This document shows, in pieces, positions 61,137-64,000 of a stretch of DNA of 64,000 nucleotides (the stretch's first letter is position 1; every line of letters begins with the position of its first letter). A model generated the notes under the pieces. That model ran no database searches and was not told the origin of the DNA. It worked only from the letters and a program-made list of their open reading frames with translations. Source of the stretch: Roseateles oligotrophus (GTDB lineage Bacteria; Pseudomonadota; Gammaproteobacteria; Burkholderiales; Burkholderiaceae_C); the NCBI RefSeq assembly GCF_014204525.1, contig NZ_JACHLP010000003.1:124001-188000 (forward strand), read 5' to 3'. The position numbers were made by a program, and so were the translations under genes.

Positions 61137-62258
61137 ATGGACACGCGACAAAACATAACGCCAGAAGACGATGGGATGCAGGTGGCGATTCGCTTACCCG
61201 ATGGCTTCCCGGTTGAGGACATCGAGCAGCTTTGCTCGCTGATGGCCGACGCCGACCCGTTCGTTCCCGCCTTTAAGCCTTCGAGCTATGGGCTCTACAG
61301 CCTAATCGGCCAAGTTTGGTCTCTTCAAGTCGAACAGATCGAGACGATCCTACTTCCAGACCGGAACGTCGCCTCCCGCATGGCTCAGATTGCCAAGGGC
61401 ATGGCAATCGGCAAGGAAGCCCAGCTCATCGCCGGCATCAATGCCTTTGCTCATTTCTTCGACATCCTCATGGAACCAAGCATCGGATTTCACGAGCTCG
61501 CGCGGAGGGATGGCAATGAGGCGGCGCTTCAAGAGCTTGCATGGTTTCGGGCCGCCGACCATGGCGACAAGTTCGATTGGCTCGAGGTGGCCCTTGGGCG
61601 CGCTGAACGCCTTGCGCGCCCCGAGAAAGCTCGCGCGCTCGAATCGCACGATCTGGCGGCAGGACTGCGTGACTGGAGCACTGGCTACGGCGCCGTGCTC
61701 AAACTGGCGGAGGTTGAGTTGCTCCATCCAGGCGAGCCCATTGAAAAGATCATGGCCCTGTTGGAGTGGCTGCATCGCGATTACTTCTTCGCCGGCCAGG
61801 TCGCCACCATGGCTTGCGTTTACTTCGCGCCGATCAACGCGCCCAAGGCCGGGCTTATGAAGAGCCTGCGCTCGCCGAATCGGGAAAAGGCCATTGACGG
61901 GGCGAAGAATGCCGCTTGGGATGCGCTCTACCTGAGTTCTCTCATCTCCATGGTCAACAAGGCGGCAGGCGGCCCCAAGCGCTACATCTACGCGAGCCTG
62001 GATAGGCGCGCGCGGTTGATCGCCCGCATGGCCACGGCCTTTGGCGGCGATGGCCCCCACAGGGATGCCATGGCGGCCATGCTCGGCGAATGGTGGGCCA
62101 AGAAGCATGCGGAAGCCATCGCCGACAAGCTGACTACGATTGCGTTCGACATTGACTTGCCTGAAATGGCCAAGAAGCGACGCAAGGCCGCCGAGAGCAA
62201 ACAGCAAACCACCGCTTCTGGTGAGAAGGTCATACGCGACTGGTTGCCAAGCCCTTGA
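61137..62258 (+). CDS. unrecognised protein, possibly PIN-like
   Basis: Protein of 373 residues that I do not recognise. Separated acidic residues occur in the order ETILLPDRNVASRM (near 75), FHELARRDG, KNAAWDALYLSSLISM (near 260) and YIYASLDRRARLIARM (near 285). This spacing recalls the four-Asp arrangement of PIN nucleases, with SLDRR like the T-x-D motif, but the match is not firm. It lies 97 bases after the DUF3800 gene on the same strand, and is followed by VWA and PP2C genes. Confidence 0.6.
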   Translation: MDTRQNITPEDDGMQVAIRLPDGFPVEDIEQLCSLMADADPFVPAFKPSSYGLYSLIGQVWSLQVEQIETILLPDRNVASRMAQIAKGMAIGKEAQLIAGINAFAHFFDILMEPSIGFHELARRDGNEAALQELAWFRAADHGDKFDWLEVALGRAERLARPEKARALESHDLAAGLRDWSTGYGAVLKLAEVELLHPGEPIEKIMALLEWLHRDYFFAGQVATMACVYFAPINAPKAGLMKSLRSPNREKAIDGAKNAAWDALYLSSLISMVNKAAGGPKRYIYASLDRRARLIARMATAFGGDGPHRDAMAAMLGEWWAKKHAEAIADKLTTIAFDIDLPEMAKKRRKAAESKQQTTASGEKVIRDWLPSP

Positions 62259-62401
62259 GCCATCGCGCGGTGTTCGACAGGCTCACGCGCAGACGCCTTG
62301 GCGGCCGGGGCGAGCAGCAGTCGCCATAGAGCGGAGCCCTCCTCACGCTGCTTAGAATGATGCCAAGCGTGCATATCTTTATCAAAACGCAGGAGGATTG
62401 A

Positions 62402-63235
62402 ATGTCATACCAAGCGCAGATCAGCCGGACCAGCCCGACCGCATTTCTTTTCGTGGTCGATCAATCTGGCTCCATGGCCGACAAAATGTCATCCGGCCGC
62501 TCCAAGGCTGAGTTTGTCGCCGACGCGCTCAACCGTACTTTGGTCAATTTGGTCACACGCTGCTCGAAATCCGAGGGCGTGCGCGACTACTTCGATGTCG
62601 GCGTGATTGGCTACAGCGGCACGACCGTCGGCAACGGCTTCGCCGGCCCCCTGGGCGGGAAAATTCTCAACGCCATCTCCGAGATCGAACGCAATCCACT
62701 GCGCGTGGAAGACCGCAAGCGCAAGATGGACGACGGTGCCGGCGGCATCATCGAGACGTGCATCAAGTTCCCCGTGTGGTTTGAACCGCGAGCCGATGGC
62801 GGCACGCCGATGCACGCGGCCTTAACCAAGGCCGCCGAGGAGCTTGTCGCCTGGTGCGACGCGCACCCGGAGAGCTACCCGCCGACCGTGCTGCACGTCA
62901 CCGACGGCGAGTCCACCGACGGCGACCCGGAAGCCGTCGCCTCCCACCTGGGCCAAATCCGGACCAACGATGGCGAAGTCGTCGTGCTCAACATCCACGT
63001 CAGCGCGCTCGGCGCCGAGCCCATCCGCTTCCCGACCTCCGAGTCCGGCCTCCCCGACAGCTACGCCAAGATGCTATTCCGCATGTCGAGCCTGCTGCCC
63101 AAGCACTTGGTCGATTTCGCCAAGGACAAGGGCCACGCCGTGACCTCGGAGTCGGGCGGCTTCATGTTCAACGCCGAGGCGGCTGAAATCGTAGATTTCT
63201 TCGACATCGGAACCCGAGCGTCGCAACTGCGCTGA
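62402..63235 (+). CDS. VWA domain protein, TerY-like
   Basis: Von Willebrand factor A domain protein of 277 residues. The MIDAS metal-binding site is Asp20-Q-Ser22-G-Ser24 (FVVDQSGSM), with the Thr in ADGGTPMHAALTKA and the Asp in LHVTDGEST. The length and single-domain layout match TerY proteins, the metal-binding members of Ter stress clusters. A perfect AGGAGG lies 6 bases before the ATG. It is nine bases before the PP2C gene. Confidence 0.88.
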   Translation: MSYQAQISRTSPTAFLFVVDQSGSMADKMSSGRSKAEFVADALNRTLVNLVTRCSKSEGVRDYFDVGVIGYSGTTVGNGFAGPLGGKILNAISEIERNPLRVEDRKRKMDDGAGGIIETCIKFPVWFEPRADGGTPMHAALTKAAEELVAWCDAHPESYPPTVLHVTDGESTDGDPEAVASHLGQIRTNDGEVVVLNIHVSALGAEPIRFPTSESGLPDSYAKMLFRMSSLLPKHLVDFAKDKGHAVTSESGGFMFNAEAAEIVDFFDIGTRASQLR

Positions 63236-63243
63236 GCCCGCCG

Positions 63244-63999
63244 ATGAAGCGGGAGTTTGCGGGCACCTGCCCCAAGGAGCCGCAGGAGCCCGCCTCGAAC
63301 GAGGACCGGAGCGCATTCTCCGAGGACGGCGCGCGCTTCGCCCTGTGCGACGGCGCCAGCGAGTCCTACAACTCGCGCCTCTGGGCCAAGGTGCTCGCGG
63401 AGAAGTTCGCGGCCAACCCCGCGTTTGGCCCCGAATGGCTCGCCGAGGCGCTCCGGGACTACATCGTGGGGCACGACTTCGAGGCGATGACCTGGTCGCA
63501 GCACGCGGGCTTTGACCGCGGGAGCTTCTCGACCCTGCTAGGCGTCGAGTTCGACTCGGCCCACCGAACCGTGGACACGCTCGCCATCGGCGACTGCGTG
63601 GCCATCTTGGTCGATGGCGAGCGCTTTGTCGAGGCCTGGCCCTTCGCAGACCCCGAGCGGTTCAAGGAACATCCAACCCTGCTCGCGACCAAGTCCGAGC
63701 ACAACGCCTTTGTGTCGGAGCTAGGCTTTTGGACCAATAGCGTCAAGACGTTCCACCTAGATGCATGCGAGTCTCCGCGCCTGGTATGCATGACCGACGC
63801 CCTGGCCGAGTGGACTCTGCGCGGCGTCAGGGACGGCGAGCCCACCTTGAGCCGGCTGCTAGGCCTGGCTTCCGAGGCGGAGCTCGCCGAGCTCGTGCTC
63901 GAAGAGCGCGCGGCCAAGCGCATGCGCGTTGATGACTCGACCCTGATCGTCGTCTCCTTCCCCAACCCGAGCAGCAGCGATGTCCTACCCGTCGCTTGA
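63244..63999 (+). CDS. PP2C family protein phosphatase
   Basis: Mn/Mg-dependent Ser/Thr phosphatase of 251 residues, cytoplasmic. Metal-binding acids are in NEDRSAF and FALCDGASES; the later motifs AIGDCVAIL and CMTDALAEW are present, as is the C-terminal RVDDSTLIVV. It pairs with the VWA protein encoded just upstream. In the TerY-P triad the third component is a serine/threonine kinase, whose gene is expected directly after (see 63980). Confidence 0.87.
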   Translation: MKREFAGTCPKEPQEPASNEDRSAFSEDGARFALCDGASESYNSRLWAKVLAEKFAANPAFGPEWLAEALRDYIVGHDFEAMTWSQHAGFDRGSFSTLLGVEFDSAHRTVDTLAIGDCVAILVDGERFVEAWPFADPERFKEHPTLLATKSEHNAFVSELGFWTNSVKTFHLDACESPRLVCMTDALAEWTLRGVRDGEPTLSRLLGLASEAELAELVLEERAAKRMRVDDSTLIVVSFPNPSSSDVLPVA

Positions 64000-64000
64000 A
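63980..64000 (+). CDS. start of a downstream gene, expected kinase (cut by window edge)
   Basis: An ATG at 63980 opens MSYPSLE, overlapping the end of the PP2C gene by 20 bases in another frame. Only seven codons are visible. The kinase identity is inferred from the TerY-P triad layout alone. Confidence 0.35.

Overview
The window is a high-GC stretch of a betaproteobacterial chromosome. The atpI-B-E-F-H-A-G-D order, the beta-type gshA, the PEP-CTERM protein, the Bug-type solute-binding protein, the torF-glnK-amtB cluster and a S9 peptidase beside a TonB receptor all point to Burkholderiales, most likely the Roseateles/Rubrivivax/Leptothrix side. This is an inference from gene content; no rRNA or tRNA was seen. 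The chromosomal backbone (1-51858) is followed by an accessory island (about 51859-64000) that has lower GC and interrupts yifB/comM after codon 47.

Backbone. 1-6653: F1Fo ATP synthase operon on the minus strand, with atpD cut by the window edge. 6795-13511: an SMP-30 lactonase-like protein, a GNAT acetyltransferase, then an aminotransferase-phzF-alaX-like operon, a LysE exporter and a divergent MocR-type regulator. 13570-19056: bacterioferritin homologue, serine hydrolase, fumC, LtrA, a FAH/MhpD-like protein and a small membrane protein. 19081-23102: Uup ABC-F ATPase, PEP-CTERM exported protein and Bug solute-binding protein. 23103-24584: a 1.5-kb gene-free region holding five 87-bp repeats, each ending in a CCCACAG-N3-CTGTGG palindrome. 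24585-30710: M16 peptidase, yidD, a small gene cassette flanked by 25-bp direct repeats, AraC regulator and cytochrome P450. 30697-34854: gshB-frmA-fghA-MFS, which puts glutathione synthesis and glutathione-dependent formaldehyde oxidation in one transcription unit. 34884-46837: BenE transporter, class II amidotransferase, MntA-HepT toxin-antitoxin pair, kup with a secreted HExxH protein, S9 peptidase, TonB receptor and LysR. 46828-51371: gshA, a single-domain response regulator, and torF-glnK-amtB behind a sigma-54/NtrC-type promoter region.

Island. A minus-strand group has a Lon-like AAA+ ATPase without the protease domain, an LA2681-type HEPN protein with an intact RX4HxY motif, and a CoiA-like nuclease. 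Next come a TTG-started protein with a different HEPN motif (RX4HG), a divergent DUF3800 protein and an unrecognised 373-residue protein. The window ends in a VWA (TerY-like) gene, a PP2C phosphatase and the first codons of a third overlapping gene, the layout expected of a TerY-P triad. Two unrelated HEPN proteins, a CoiA nuclease, DUF3800 and the VWA/PP2C pair look like anti-phage or stress-response cargo. No integrase or transposase is visible, so the mobility genes and the rest of comM should lie beyond 64000.
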